Origin: Ancylobacter mangrovi
GTDB taxonomy: Bacteria > Pseudomonadota > Alphaproteobacteria > Rhizobiales > Xanthobacteraceae
Direction of reading: 5' to 3'
NCBI RefSeq assembly: GCF_024752355.1
Contig: NZ_JANTHZ010000010.1
Location: 114,542 to 178,541 of the forward strand
DNA: 64,000 nt
Position numbers and translations under genes: made by a program. Under the pieces are notes generated by a model that saw only the letters and a program-made list of their open reading frames with translations, was not told the origin of the DNA and made no database searches. Positions 57,290 through 64,000 of this stretch are shown here, in pieces (positions within the stretch are counted from its first letter, which is position 1; every line of letters starts with the position of its first letter).

Positions 57290-57820
57290 TCAGATGCCGG
57301 ACGGGTCGGCCAGCGCCTCGCTCAGGTCGCGATATTCCTCGCAGCCGGTGCCGCAGAGCTTCTCGATCGTCTGGAGCTGCTCGCGAGCGAGGTCGAACCG
57401 TCCCTTGATGACGTAGGCTTCGCCCAGATATTCACGCACCTTGGCGTAGTTCGGGTCGAGCTTCACCGACTGGAGATAGTAGGTGATGCCCTCGTCGGTG
57501 CGCCCGAGCTTGCGGGTGGCATAGCCGCGATAGTTGAGGACCTTGGCCGTGTTCGGCTCCTTCACCGTGTCGAGCACGGCGAGCGCCTCCTCGTAGCGCC
57601 CGGCCTTGGCGAGCGAATAGGCATAGTCGGCGCGGTTGTCGTCGGGGATGTTGGCGCCCTGCTGCTGGACGCATTTCTGCGCCTTCTGGTCGTAGATCTG
57701 GCCCTTGGGGCAGGTCGGGGTGGTGTCCTCGCCGAGGGCGTGGGCCGGCACCGGCAGGGCGGCGATGGCGAGGCTGCCGCCGACGATCAGGGCGGCGGCG
57801 CGAAGCATGGTCGTGGTCAT
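57290..57820 (-). CDS. secreted tetratricopeptide-repeat protein
   Basis: 176-residue exported protein; signal peptide at 1-28 (MLRAAALIVGGSLAIAALPV inside). The mature protein has a two-cysteine stretch (PTCPKGQIYDQKAQKCV, about 35-51) and then three to four TPR-like helical repeats (YAYSLAKAGRYEEALAVLDT, VLNYRGYATRKLGRTDEGI and further units), ending with a second Cys pair (KLCGTGCEEY). ATG 57820 is chosen (GGAG at 8 bases); the frame is open to 57883. It precedes the sigma gene by 43 bases on the same strand. Likely periplasmic. Confidence 0.85.
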   Translation of the reverse strand: MTTTMLRAAALIVGGSLAIAALPVPAHALGEDTTPTCPKGQIYDQKAQKCVQQQGANIPDDNRADYAYSLAKAGRYEEALAVLDTVKEPNTAKVLNYRGYATRKLGRTDEGITYYLQSVKLDPNYAKVREYLGEAYVIKGRFDLAREQLQTIEKLCGTGCEEYRDLSEALADPSGI

Positions 57821-57876
57821 GTCTGGTCTCCGGGGAGTGGCGACGTTGCCTGACGCGAACACCCCAGCGGCGACCT

Positions 57877-57904
57877 TATTCACCGGCGGATGCGATTTTT
57901 CCGG
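57877..57904 (-). promoter_or_regulatory. candidate ECF-type promoter of the TPR gene
   Basis: Minus-strand CCGGAA and TGAATA, 16 bases apart, with the -10 about 57 bases before ATG 57820. It matches the b561 element (55794-55821) at the GGAA core, spacer length and GAATA core. If genuine, the sigma factor would drive TPR-sigma-anti-sigma autoregulation and b561. Confidence 0.55.
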
Positions 57905-57999
57905 CGGTCACCGCCGACGGGCCCGGATGCCCCGTCGGCGAGGGTGCATGCGGCGGGCGCATCGACCGTCCGCCGCGAGGCCGGATCGACCGGCCGCCC

Positions 58000-58215
58000 T
58001 CAGCGCATGGCGTCGAGGATGTCGCCGCGCGTCAGGCCCATGTCGTCGAGCAGGTAGTCCGGCAGCGACAGCATGAGCCGGTAGTCGCGACGCCGACGGC
58101 GATGGGCGGCGGACATCCAGCGCGGCCATAGCCGGCGCCACGGCACGGCGGGGAGGGATATCGAGTTCAGCCCGGCCGTCGGACCGGAACCAATAACAAC
58201 TTGATAAGGCATCAT
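58000..58215 (-). CDS. DUF1127 domain protein
   Basis: 71-residue protein whose C-terminal LPDYLLDDMGLTRGDIL is the DUF1127 motif (YLLxDIGLxRxDI), widespread in alphaproteobacteria and, where studied, linked to RNA binding and small-molecule or phosphate responses. AAGGAGG sits 5 bases before ATG 58215 (ATG 58212 at 8 bases). It lies alone between the TPR gene and the P450 gene, all minus strand. Confidence 0.88.
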   Translation of the reverse strand: MMPYQVVIGSGPTAGLNSISLPAVPWRRLWPRWMSAAHRRRRRDYRLMLSLPDYLLDDMGLTRGDILDAMR

Positions 58216-58322
58216 TCTTTCCTCCTTTCCGAGGACGGGACAGGTCATTCGGGCCTGTTGGGAAATGCCGCGCCGTCGGGCGCGCGCGGACGCCGCGCGA
58301 ACCCGCTTCCGGCGCGGCGTCG

Positions 58323-59540
58323 TCAGTGCAGACGCACCGGCATCGGCGTGATCTCGCGGATGCCGCCGAAGCCGCTCAGCCGCGGCAGCTTGCGGATCTC
58401 GACCTCGCGCACATTGGCGGCGAGCGCGGCGAGGCATTCCTCCATCTCGATCCGCGCCAGCGTCTCGCCGATGCAGCGGTGCGGGCCGAGGCCGAACACC
58501 GGATGCAGGCGCGGATGGTCGGCGCGGCGGATGTCGAAGCGCTCCGGCTCGGCATAGAGGCCGGGATCGCGCAGCGCCGACATGGTGCTCAGCCGCAGCG
58601 CGGTCCCCGGGAACACGGTGACGTTGCCGATCTCGATCGGCGCCGTCGCCACGCGCAGTACCGAGCCCACCGAGGGGTCGAAGCGCATCGCCTCGGCGAC
58701 CGCGCCGGGAATCAGGCTGTTGTCCGCCCTCACCGCCTCCCAGGCGCGATGCTGCACCAGCAGCGCCACCAGCATGGCGAAGGCCGCCCGGGTGGTGTCG
58801 CTGCCGCCGATGATGACGCCGATCACCTGGAAGATGAGGCTCTCCAGCGGCATTACCGGGTCGCGCCGCCAGCTCGCGGCGAGATGCGACAGCAGGTCGT
58901 CGCGCGGCCTGTCGAGGCGCAGGCGGATCTGTTCGGCGACGTAGCAGAACAGCTCGCCGGTCGCGTTCTCGATCGCCCGATGGTGCTCGTAGGGGTAGAT
59001 CGGCCCGATGGCGCGGGCGATGGTGTAGACGCGCCGGGCGAAGAACGCGCTGTCCTCCTTCGGCAGGCCCAGTATCGCCGCGATCATCTCCGCCGGCACC
59101 CGCGCGGCCATGCGCTCGACGAAATCGAACATCTCCCCGCGCGGCAGCTCGGCGACGATGCGCTCGGCGACCGCGCGCACGTCCGGGCGCAGGCCGAACA
59201 TCGCCTTGTAGGCGAAGCTGCGGGCGAACAGGCCGCGCTTGGCGCGATGCTGCTCCGAATCGGAGAAGATGAAGAAGTCCTTCAGGAAGCGCGCCGTGAT
59301 CCCGTCCGGGATCTGGTTCAGGGCGACGTACTCGGTTCCCTCGACCTGCCGCGTGCGCGGGTCGGAGAGCAGCGGGATGACGTCGTCCGCGCGCAGCACG
59401 AGATACTGGCCCTCCGCCAGCTGGACCAGCGGATGCTCCCTGCGAAGCGCCGCGAGGCCGGCATGCGGATCATCGATAAGCGCTCTCGGGTCGACGCGCA
59501 CAGGTGCGCTCTTCCCGACCAGATTGTTGATTCGAAGCAT
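58323..59540 (-). CDS. cytochrome P450
   Basis: 405-residue class I-type bacterial P450, cytosolic. Heme-binding loop FGLGPHRCIGETLAR with ligand Cys356; I-helix GGSDTT (245-250) with the conserved acid-alcohol pair; EAMR (283-286) as ExxR. Start ATG 59540. No ferredoxin or ferredoxin reductase gene accompanies it, so electron partners must come from elsewhere. It is divergent from the SARP-hydrolase fusion gene across 326 bases. The substrate is unknown; the nearby type III PKS operon (3 kb away) is one speculative link. Confidence 0.95.
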   Translation of the reverse strand: MLRINNLVGKSAPVRVDPRALIDDPHAGLAALRREHPLVQLAEGQYLVLRADDVIPLLSDPRTRQVEGTEYVALNQIPDGITARFLKDFFIFSDSEQHRAKRGLFARSFAYKAMFGLRPDVRAVAERIVAELPRGEMFDFVERMAARVPAEMIAAILGLPKEDSAFFARRVYTIARAIGPIYPYEHHRAIENATGELFCYVAEQIRLRLDRPRDDLLSHLAASWRRDPVMPLESLIFQVIGVIIGGSDTTRAAFAMLVALLVQHRAWEAVRADNSLIPGAVAEAMRFDPSVGSVLRVATAPIEIGNVTVFPGTALRLSTMSALRDPGLYAEPERFDIRRADHPRLHPVFGLGPHRCIGETLARIEMEECLAALAANVREVEIRKLPRLSGFGGIREITPMPVRLH

Positions 59541-59866
59541 GTGTTTGCTCGTCCAATGCCCGCCGCCGACGTCGTCCGTATGGCGGCGTTGCGCGAGGTG
59601 GTGGTGATGTCACGAATGGCGGGGGGAGCATGTCGCGCGCCAGCGTTGTGGCGAGCGTTGTAACGGCGATGGTTTTTAGCGGCCGAAACGTTGTTTTTCG
59701 GCGTAGAATGCGCCCGTCCGTCCAACGGAACGGCGCGTCCGAGGTCGCACTTCACTTGCGATGATGTCCGGAACGCAACGATTCCGCTGCGGCACGCTGT
59801 GATGTATCGCTGCACGCCCTTATCGGGCCACCGCAAGGCCGGCCCACCTCACGTAAAGGCTGTCGC
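59541..59866. promoter_or_regulatory. 326-base divergent region between P450 and SARP-hydrolase genes
   Basis: No gene found. It contains a perfect 7-bp inverted repeat GCCGAAA-N7-TTTCGGC at 59682-59702 and is less GC-biased around 59650-59710 than flanking DNA. It probably holds promoters for both genes; the repeat could be an operator for the SARP-type regulator or a transcript-leader hairpin. Confidence 0.5.
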
Positions 59867-61498
59867 ATGCGCCACGAAGCTGCATTTGAAGGTCCCGACG
59901 CGGCCCCGGACCTCGAGATTTCGCTGCTCGGCGAATTGCGCGTGGTCCGGCTGGGGGCAGAGGTCGCGCTTCCCGCCTCGCGCAAGGCCCGCGCGCTGCT
60001 TGCCTTTCTGGTCGCGACCGGCCGCCCGCACCGGCGCGAGCGGCTGAGCGAATTGTTCTGGGATCTTCCCGACGATCCCCGGGCAGCGCTGCGCTGGTCC
60101 CTCACCAAGCTGCGCAAGGTGGTCGACAGCCCGGGACGCCCGCGCATCATCGCCGACCGCGAGCGCGTCAGCTTCGACGCCGAAGGGCTCGCCATCGACA
60201 TGCGCGGCGTTCGCGGTGCGCTGCGCGATCCCGGCGCCGACATCCCCCTGAGCGCGCTCGAAACCATGGCCGAACGGCTGGAGCAGGTCTTCCTCGACGG
60301 GCTCGACGGCGCCGGCGCGGATGACGGGGCGTTCGATTCCTGGCTGACCGCCGAGCGCGAGGACATGCGCGCCGCCCGCTGCAGGGTCCTCTACCGGCTC
60401 GCCACCCATCCCGACATGGACCCGATCCCGGCGCAGAAATGGGCCCGGCTGTGGCGCGAGGTCGACCCCGAGGGCAACGAGGCCCGCCGGCCGGGCCCGC
60501 CGGCGCCCCATCGCCGCGAGATGGCGGAGGCCCGCGAGAGGCCGCCCCCGCCCGCCCTCATCGCCGGACCGGGCACGGGACTCTTGCAACTGCCGATTCC
60601 GCGCTCGCCGGTGCCCCGCCCCTCCGTGCCGCAGCTCATCGAGCGCGCCCTGCGCTCGCAGCGCATCGGCTTCTGCGAGGTCGGCGACGGGACCAAGATC
60701 GCCTACGCCATCACCGGCTCCGGCCCGCCGCTGCTGAAGGCTGCGAACTGGCTCAACCACCTCGAATTCGACTGGTCGAGCCCGATCTGGGGCCGCGGCT
60801 TCGCCGAGATCGCGCGGCTGCGGACCTTCGTGCGCTATGACGAGCGCGGCTGCGGCCTGTCGAACTGGGACGTCGACGACCTCACCTTCGACGCCTTCGT
60901 CGAGGACCTCGAGGCCGTGGTGGACAAGCTGGGGCTCGAGCGCTTCCCGCTGCTCGGCATCTCGCAGGGCGCGGCGGTCTCGATCGAATACGCGGTGCGC
61001 CACCCCGAGCGGGTCTCCGGCCTGATCCTGATCGGCGGCTACGCGGCCGGCTGGCGCCACCTCTCCTCCCCCGAGGAGCAGGCGCGGCGCGAGGCGGTGC
61101 GCGACCTGACCAAGGTCGGCTGGGGCACCGACAATCCCGCCTATCGCCACATCTTCTCCCAGACCTTCATGCCCGACGCGGGCCCGGAGGAACTCGCCTG
61201 GTTCGACGAATTCCAGCGCCGCACCACCTCCGCCCACAACGCCGCCCGCTTCCAGGACGCGTTCGGCGACATCGACGTGCGCGACCGGCTGGCCAAGGTG
61301 CGCACGCCGACCATCGTGCTCCATTCCCGCTACGACCAGCGAGTCCCGCTGGAGGTCGGCCGTGCGCTCGCCTCCGGCATCCCGGACGCGCATTTCGTGC
61401 CGCTGGAAAGCCGCAACCACATACTGGTCGACAACGAGCCGGCCTGGCTGACCTGCGTCGACGCGGTGCGCCGTTTCATGCTGAAGATGCGCATCTGA
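59867..61498 (+). CDS. SARP-type DNA-binding domain fused to alpha/beta-hydrolase
   Basis: 543-residue two-domain protein. Residues about 15-105 are an OmpR/SARP-like winged helix (LLGELRVVRLG, then RKARALLAFLVATG and ALRWSLTKLRKVVD), followed by a short bacterial transcriptional activation-like helical part to about 200, a proline-rich linker (205-255), and an alpha/beta-hydrolase at 262-543. The hydrolase triad is complete: Ser366 in GISQG, Asp490 in SRYDQRVP and His518 in SRNHIL. It may be a transcription factor whose ligand is bound or cut by the hydrolase part, or an enzyme with regulatory DNA-binding. It is divergent from the P450 gene. Confidence 0.88.
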   Translation: MRHEAAFEGPDAAPDLEISLLGELRVVRLGAEVALPASRKARALLAFLVATGRPHRRERLSELFWDLPDDPRAALRWSLTKLRKVVDSPGRPRIIADRERVSFDAEGLAIDMRGVRGALRDPGADIPLSALETMAERLEQVFLDGLDGAGADDGAFDSWLTAEREDMRAARCRVLYRLATHPDMDPIPAQKWARLWREVDPEGNEARRPGPPAPHRREMAEARERPPPPALIAGPGTGLLQLPIPRSPVPRPSVPQLIERALRSQRIGFCEVGDGTKIAYAITGSGPPLLKAANWLNHLEFDWSSPIWGRGFAEIARLRTFVRYDERGCGLSNWDVDDLTFDAFVEDLEAVVDKLGLERFPLLGISQGAAVSIEYAVRHPERVSGLILIGGYAAGWRHLSSPEEQARREAVRDLTKVGWGTDNPAYRHIFSQTFMPDAGPEELAWFDEFQRRTTSAHNAARFQDAFGDIDVRDRLAKVRTPTIVLHSRYDQRVPLEVGRALASGIPDAHFVPLESRNHILVDNEPAWLTCVDAVRRFMLKMRI

Positions 61499-61594
61499 GA
61501 CGCGCCGCACCGGAACCGCCGCGCGCGGCTTCGTGACCGCTTACGCCGTCAGGGGGATGGCCGGCGGCATACGCCTTGGGGCAGGCTGGGGCCG

Positions 61595-61625
61595 ACTCCT
61601 CGCATCCGAACTCCTCGCATCCGAA
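61595..61625. repeat. 15-bp tandem duplication upstream of the aldo/keto reductase
   Basis: ACTCCTCGCATCCGA occurs twice head to tail (61595-61609 and 61610-61624) immediately before the reductase ribosome site. Seen directly; likely slippage. It lengthens the leader by 15 bases. Confidence 0.85.
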
Positions 61626-61635
61626 GGCAGAGCCG

Positions 61636-62466
61636 ATGTCCTCCAACGTTCCCGCGATCCCTCTCAATGACGGCAACAGCCTTCCGCAGATCGGGCTCGG
61701 AACATGGCAGATCGCCAATGACGCCGTGCCCGCCATCATCGAAGCGGCGGTCGGGGCCGGCTACCGCGCCATCGACACAGCCGCCGCCTATGGCAACGAG
61801 GCCGGCGTCGGCGAGGGCATCCGGCGCTCGGGGCTGCCACGCGCCGAGATCAAGGTGACGACCAAGCTGTGGAACGACGGCCACGGCCGCGACGCGGCGC
61901 TGCGCGCCTTCGACGCCAGCCTCGCCGGCCTCGGCCTCGATACGGTCGACCTCTACCTCATCCACTGGCCGGTGCCGGCCAGCGGGCTCTATGTCGAGAC
62001 CTGGAAGACGCTGGTGGAGATCGCCCGCGAAGGGCGCGCCCGCAGCATTGGCGTCTCGAACTTCACCGCCGAGCACCTCGAGCGGGCGATCGAGGCGACC
62101 GGCGTCGTGCCGGCGGTCAACCAGATCGAACTGCACCCGCACTTCCAGCAGCACCAACTGCGCGCCTTCCACGCCGCGCATGGCATCGTCACGCAATCCT
62201 GGAGCCCGCTCGGGCGCGGCAGGCTCCTCGACGATCCGGTGCTGGAGGCGGTCGCGCGCAAGCACGGGCGCAGCACCGCGCAGGTCGTGCTGCGCTGGCA
62301 CGTCGAGAACGGGCTGGTGGTGATCCCGAAATCCGTCCGCGCCGCGCGGCTCGACGAGAACATGGCGATCTTCGACTTCGCCCTCGACGCCGAGGACATG
62401 GCGGCCATCGCCGCGCTGGACCGGACCGACGGGCGCGGCGGCCCCGACCCCGCGACCTTCGGCTGA
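61636..62466 (+). CDS. aldo/keto reductase
   Basis: 276-residue NADPH-dependent (alpha/beta)8 reductase of the 2,5-diketo-D-gluconate reductase-like group. The tetrad is present: Asp and Tyr in DTAAAYGNE near residue 47-52, Lys in VTTKLWN near 78 and His in YLIHWP near 112; the cofactor end is [13 protein letters not shown] near 235. ATG 61636 is preferred over a TTG/longer frame at 61576, because the earlier residues are repeat-encoded (SSHPNSSHPK). It is followed 104 bases later by the sorbosone dehydrogenase-like gene on the same strand. Confidence 0.92.
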   Translation: MSSNVPAIPLNDGNSLPQIGLGTWQIANDAVPAIIEAAVGAGYRAIDTAAAYGNEAGVGEGIRRSGLPRAEIKVTTKLWNDGHGRDAALRAFDASLAGLGLDTVDLYLIHWPVPASGLYVETWKTLVEIAREGRARSIGVSNFTAEHLERAIEATGVVPAVNQIELHPHFQQHQLRAFHAAHGIVTQSWSPLGRGRLLDDPVLEAVARKHGRSTAQVVLRWHVENGLVVIPKSVRAARLDENMAIFDFALDAEDMAAIAALDRTDGRGGPDPATFG

Positions 62467-62570
62467 GGAGACCGGTCCGCCGCCTCCTCCCACCACCGTC
62501 GCGGTGGCGCCGTCTCCTCTCCCGGACTACCTTCGAACGCGCAGCCTCCTCCTCACGAGACGGGACGATC

Positions 62571-63899
62571 ATGGCCGGCAGTCGCAGCCTCGGCGGTTTT
62601 CTGAGCTGGTGCATTACCTCGGCGGCGCACGCGCTGGCCGATTTGCGCCGCCATCCCGGACTTGGCGAGGAGGCGGGCTACGGCGCGAGCCCCAGCCTGC
62701 CGACGCCGCGCCCGACGCGGATTCCGATCATGAAGATCGCCCCCGCGGTCGGCTGGCCGCCGGGCGGCAAGCCGGTCCCGGCGCCGGGCTTCAAAGTCGA
62801 GGCCTTCGCCACCGGCCTCGACCATCCGCGCTGGGTCTACGAGCTGCCGAACGGCGACATACTGGTGGCGGAGAGCACGTCGCCGCCCCGCCCGGCGGGC
62901 ATGGGCGGGCTGCGCGCCGTGGTCGAGGACCTCGTCATGGTGCGCGCCGGCGCGGGACGGCCGAGCGCCAACCGCATTACCCTGCTGCGCGATGCCGACG
63001 GCGACGGCGTGGCGGAGCAGCGCTTCGCCTTCCTCGAAGGGCTCTATTCGCCCTTCGGCATGGCGCTGGTCGGCGACCGGCTCTATGTCGCCAACGCCGA
63101 TGCGCTGGTGCGCTTCCCCTATGAGGACGGCGTCACCCGCATCACCGCGCCGGCGGAGAAGGTCTGCGACCTGCCGGCCGGGCGCAACCACCACTGGACC
63201 AAGAGCCTGGTGGCGAATGCGGACGGCTCGCGCCTCTATGTCGGCGTCGGCTCCAATTCCAACGTCGCCGAGTTCGGCATGGAGGAGGAGGTCGACCGCG
63301 CCGCCATCCTCGAGATCGACCCGGCGACCGGCACCCACCGCGTCTTCGCCGGCGGCCTGCGCAACCCGGTCGGCATGGACTGGAACCCGGTCACCGGCGA
63401 GCTTTGGACCAGCGTGAACGAGCGCGACGAGATCGGCGACGACCTCGTGCCGGACTACATGACCTCGGTGAAGGACGGCGCCTTCTATGGCTGGCCCTAC
63501 TGCTATTTCGGCCAGATCGTCGACGAGCGGATGAAGCCGCAGCGCCCCGACCTCGTCGCCCGCTCGCTCAAGCCGGACTACGCGCTCGGCTCGCACACCG
63601 CCTCGCTCGGCCTGACCTTCGCCAGCGACGGGCGCTTCGGCGAACGCTTCCGCGGCGGCGCCTTCATCGGCCAGCACGGCTCGTGGAACCGCAACCCGCC
63701 GGCCGGCTACCGCGTGATCTTCATCCCCTTCACTGAGGGCAAACCGTCCGGCCCGCCGGAGGAGATCCTCGGCGGCTTCCGGGTCGACGGCAAGGCGCTG
63801 GGAAGGCCGGTCGGCGTCATCATCGACCGGCGCGGTGGCCTGCTGGTGGTGGACGATGTCGGCGACTGCGTCTGGCGGGTGCGCGCGACCGCCCCCTGA
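62571..63899 (+). CDS. PQQ-type L-sorbosone/aldose dehydrogenase-like protein
   Basis: 442-residue six-bladed beta-propeller of the soluble glucose/sorbosone dehydrogenase family. [23 protein letters not shown] near residue 82 and [16 protein letters not shown] near 200 (His involved in catalysis/PQQ), [13 protein letters not shown] near 260, and [11 protein letters not shown] near 343 are characteristic. The N-terminus has a hydrophobic stretch ([14 protein letters not shown]) but no clear signal peptide; ATG 62571 is chosen, and the longer upstream frame is inside the reductase gene in another phase. No pqq synthesis gene is in the window. Confidence 0.9.
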   Translation: MAGSRSLGGFLSWCITSAAHALADLRRHPGLGEEAGYGASPSLPTPRPTRIPIMKIAPAVGWPPGGKPVPAPGFKVEAFATGLDHPRWVYELPNGDILVAESTSPPRPAGMGGLRAVVEDLVMVRAGAGRPSANRITLLRDADGDGVAEQRFAFLEGLYSPFGMALVGDRLYVANADALVRFPYEDGVTRITAPAEKVCDLPAGRNHHWTKSLVANADGSRLYVGVGSNSNVAEFGMEEEVDRAAILEIDPATGTHRVFAGGLRNPVGMDWNPVTGELWTSVNERDEIGDDLVPDYMTSVKDGAFYGWPYCYFGQIVDERMKPQRPDLVARSLKPDYALGSHTASLGLTFASDGRFGERFRGGAFIGQHGSWNRNPPAGYRVIFIPFTEGKPSGPPEEILGGFRVDGKALGRPVGVIIDRRGGLLVVDDVGDCVWRVRATAP

Positions 63900-63917
63900 A
63901 CCCGGCCGCGGCGGCGG

Positions 63918-63949
<32 letters not shown>

Positions 63950-64000
63950 GTCAGCAAAAAGACGGTTCGCGCCGCCCGCCCCGCCCCCCGGGGGCGGAGC

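Overview
The window reads as chromosomal DNA of a GC-rich alphaproteobacterium, most likely in the Hyphomicrobiales (rhizobial or xanthobacter-like). The pointers are very strong GC bias at third codon positions, a DUF1127 protein, a TetR-free but GntR/LysR-rich catabolic gene set, and many solute-binding-protein-dependent uptake systems. I see no tRNA, rRNA, CRISPR array, transposase or phage gene. About 60 protein genes are packed into operons with many 4-base ATGA overlaps. The genus is inference; no phylogenetic marker lies in the window.

Layout. 1-7881 (minus): an operon for a NitT/TauT-type ABC importer, two Ldh2-family dehydrogenases, an AtuA-family protein, DUF4387 and a cupin. 8008-9777 (plus): a divergent GntR/HutC regulator and an SMP-30-like lactonase. 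9907-14932: an M24 metallopeptidase and a TRAP importer split over two divergent arms with a GntR/FCD regulator. 15061-17887: a His-box membrane hydroxylase with two small membrane proteins, divergent from a zinc alcohol dehydrogenase. 17934-23032 (minus): a tripartite tricarboxylate transporter (TTT), a DUF6166 protein, an alpha/beta-hydrolase and a GntR/FCD regulator. 23384-29547 (plus): a biotin-independent malonate decarboxylase operon mdcACDEGBH, preceded by a short leader ORF. 29576-36317 (minus): RidA, hydantoinase/oxoprolinase HyuB and HyuA, an aldehyde dehydrogenase and a two-subunit ThDP decarboxylase. 36593-39566 (minus): thioesterase, acyl-CoA synthetase and zinc-type oxidoreductase. 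40082-45453 (plus): a three-subunit molybdenum hydroxylase, a dihydroxyphthalate-decarboxylase-like protein and CoxG. 45490-50999 (minus): LysR and a second TTT system with two tandem binding proteins. 51540-55130 (plus): a decayed DUF4336 gene, then type III polyketide synthase, ICMT-like methyltransferase and MFS exporter. 55175-58215 (minus): cytochrome b561, anti-sigma, ECF sigma, a TPR protein and DUF1127. 58323-63899: cytochrome P450, a SARP-hydrolase fusion regulator, an aldo/keto reductase and a PQQ-type sorbosone dehydrogenase. The window ends in a 27-C homopolymer.

How it works together. This is mostly a catabolic island: at least four independent importers (ABC, TRAP, two TTT), each beside its own regulator and a small set of oxidoreductases or CoA-linked enzymes, all fitting uptake and oxidation of organic acids. 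Malonate use is the only pathway whose substrate can be named with confidence; the adjacent TTT system is the obvious uptake candidate because no MdcF or MdcLM carrier is present. The most interesting unexplained items are a motif shared by the TTT/mdc and hydroxylase/ADH divergent promoters, an ECF-type promoter signature shared by the b561 and TPR genes that flank the sigma operon, two leader ORFs, the six-gene HyuAB/ThDP/ALDH/RidA operon, and the SARP-hydrolase fusion.
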